The notes under the pieces were generated by a model. It saw nothing but the letters and a program-made list of their open reading frames with translations. It had not been told where the DNA came from and did no database searches. DNA of 7,243 nucleotides from assembly GCA_902783175.1 (NCBI GenBank), contig CACZQA010000148.1, positions 1 to 7,243 on the forward strand. The letters are read 5' to 3'. A program made the position numbers and the translations under genes. This document shows, in pieces, positions 6,933-7,243 of this stretch (its first letter is position 1; each line of letters starts with the position of its first letter). Source of the stretch: an uncultured Coriobacteriaceae bacterium (lineage in GTDB: Bacteria; Actinomycetota; Coriobacteriia; Coriobacteriales; QAMH01).

Positions 6933-6977
6933 TGGTTGTGGGGGCCGGATTCGAACCTACGACCTCCGGATTATGAA
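6933..6977 (-). pseudogene. 3' fragment of a Met-type (CAU) tRNA gene, probable attachment-site copy
   Basis: The 45 bases match tRNA positions 32-76: anticodon loop TTCATAA with CAU, 3' strand of the anticodon stem TCCGG, variable loop AGGTC, T-stem GTAGG, T-loop TTCGAAT, CCGGC, acceptor strand CCCCACA, discriminator A and encoded CCA. A72 and the AGGTCGTAGG stretch resemble bacterial initiator tRNA, although base 39 is T and not C. Upstream (6978 onward) there is no D-arm, no TAGCTCAG-type sequence and no CCGGA strand to pair with the anticodon stem, so no functional tRNA can form. The T-stem also has an A51-G63 mismatch, consistent with loss of selection. A tRNA 3' end beginning at the anticodon loop is the usual copy left by integrases that target tRNA genes. 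The identity of the parent tRNA (initiator or elongator) is less certain than the fragment itself. Confidence 0.8.
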
Positions 6978-7243
6978 CTGGCGTTTCCATTATCGGGACG
7001 TCTCGCCACTTTCGTCTGTCAAGCCGTAATCCCAGTTCAGATTCGATTTTTCTATTTCATTCTCTCGGTTCTTTCGGGACGCGCTCTCTAACACTCCCCC
7101 CGATTTCCCCCCGATTCCTCGAAATCGGGGTTTTCGATTCCCCCCTCGCAGTGTTTGTATCGAGCCGTCGGAGACGGGCAGCCCGATGGCTGGTCCTGCA
7201 AACACGCCGCACGCCCGGCCCGGCGGGCTCGCGACAGGCCTCG
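6978..7243. other. Non-coding stretch right of the tRNA fragment, probable end of an integrated element
   Basis: No gene is convincing here. A minus-strand frame from 7205 (or from beyond the edge) to 6990 is open for 71 or more codons, but it is Gly/Arg/Ser-rich, lacks a ribosome site and recognisable motifs, and crosses repeats. The stretch holds an AT-richer patch (about 7020-7076), a C-rich tandem repeat with a hairpin (7096-7130), an inverted repeat GTGTTTG/CAAACAC (7151-7157, 7199-7205) around smaller GC hairpins, and a GC-rich end. If the tRNA fragment marks a junction, this is the outer end of the element; no integrase is visible in the window. Confidence 0.45.
7096..7134. repeat. C-rich 11-bp tandem repeat with overlapping hairpin
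   Basis: CCCCCCGATTT (7096-7106) is followed directly by CCCCCCGATTC (7107-7117), 10 of 11 identical. The second copy forms an 8-bp hairpin CCCCGATT/AATCGGGG (7109-7116 with 7123-7130) with a 6-base loop, followed by TTTT on the plus strand. The first copy can pair instead over 10 bp (7098-7107 with 7121-7130). It could be a weak plus-strand terminator, but no plus-strand gene ends here, so its role is unknown. Confidence 0.6.

Noticed and set aside
6933..7010. A complete Met tRNA gene
   Set aside because: No D-arm, no acceptor 5' strand and no partner for the anticodon stem can be found upstream of the anticodon loop.
6989..7022. Possible minus-strand promoter with TTGACA (7022-7017) and GATAAT (6994-6989)
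   Set aside because: The spacer is 22 bases, well outside the workable range, and only the tRNA fragment lies directly downstream.
6990..7205. Minus-strand frame of 71 codons to the right of the tRNA fragment
   Set aside because: No ribosome site, Gly/Arg/Ser-rich composition, no motif, and it runs through tandem repeats. It might be the tail of a gene starting beyond the edge, but nothing supports that.
1..7243. CRISPR array or insertion sequence
   Set aside because: No regularly spaced repeats and no transposase frame were seen on either strand.

Overview
The window looks like bacterial chromosomal DNA of moderately high GC, with one tightly packed operon read entirely from the minus strand. 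The gene set is an IrtAB/YbtPQ-type ABC pair with a Trep_Strep/MptD-type ECF transporter and a TetR regulator. It is typical of host-associated Gram-positive bacteria. GC content and codon use make a high-GC gut anaerobe such as a Coriobacteriia member plausible, but no taxonomic marker is present, so this is a tentative inference.

Layout, in transcription order (right to left): a TetR-family regulator (6759-6136); two ABC half-transporters with fused membrane and ATPase domains (6081-4351 and 4354-2615, overlapping by ATGA); an ECF substrate-capture S component (2599-2009); an EcfT membrane coupling protein (2007-1285); and a tandem-ATPase EcfA (1283 to beyond base 1, cut by the window edge inside its second ATPase domain). 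The spacing after the regulator is 54 bp, then -4, 15, 1 and 1 bp, so the five transport genes are almost certainly co-transcribed. The best reading is an uptake locus for a metal chelate, siderophore-like compound, haem or other scarce cofactor. The substrate cannot be read from the sequence.

Regulation: the same inverted repeat (AGTTAG-N6-CTAACT, one base changed in one copy) occurs exactly twice at promoter-like positions. One copy lies between the -35 and -10 boxes in front of tetR; the other lies between tetR and the first ABC gene, just upstream of its ribosome binding site. This is the expected arrangement for a TetR repressor controlling itself and the transport operon.

Right end (6784-7243): no convincing gene. 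It holds the tetR promoter, a strong hairpin terminator, and a 45-nt 3' fragment of a Met-type (CAU) tRNA covering tRNA positions 32-76 including CCA, with no matching 5' half. A tRNA 3' piece that starts at the anticodon loop and is followed by its terminator is the usual scar of tRNA-targeted integration. The orientation implies that DNA to the right of about 6977 belongs to an integrated element and that the transporter operon lies on the chromosomal side. Beyond the junction are short GC-rich repeats and hairpins but no recognisable integrase or other gene.
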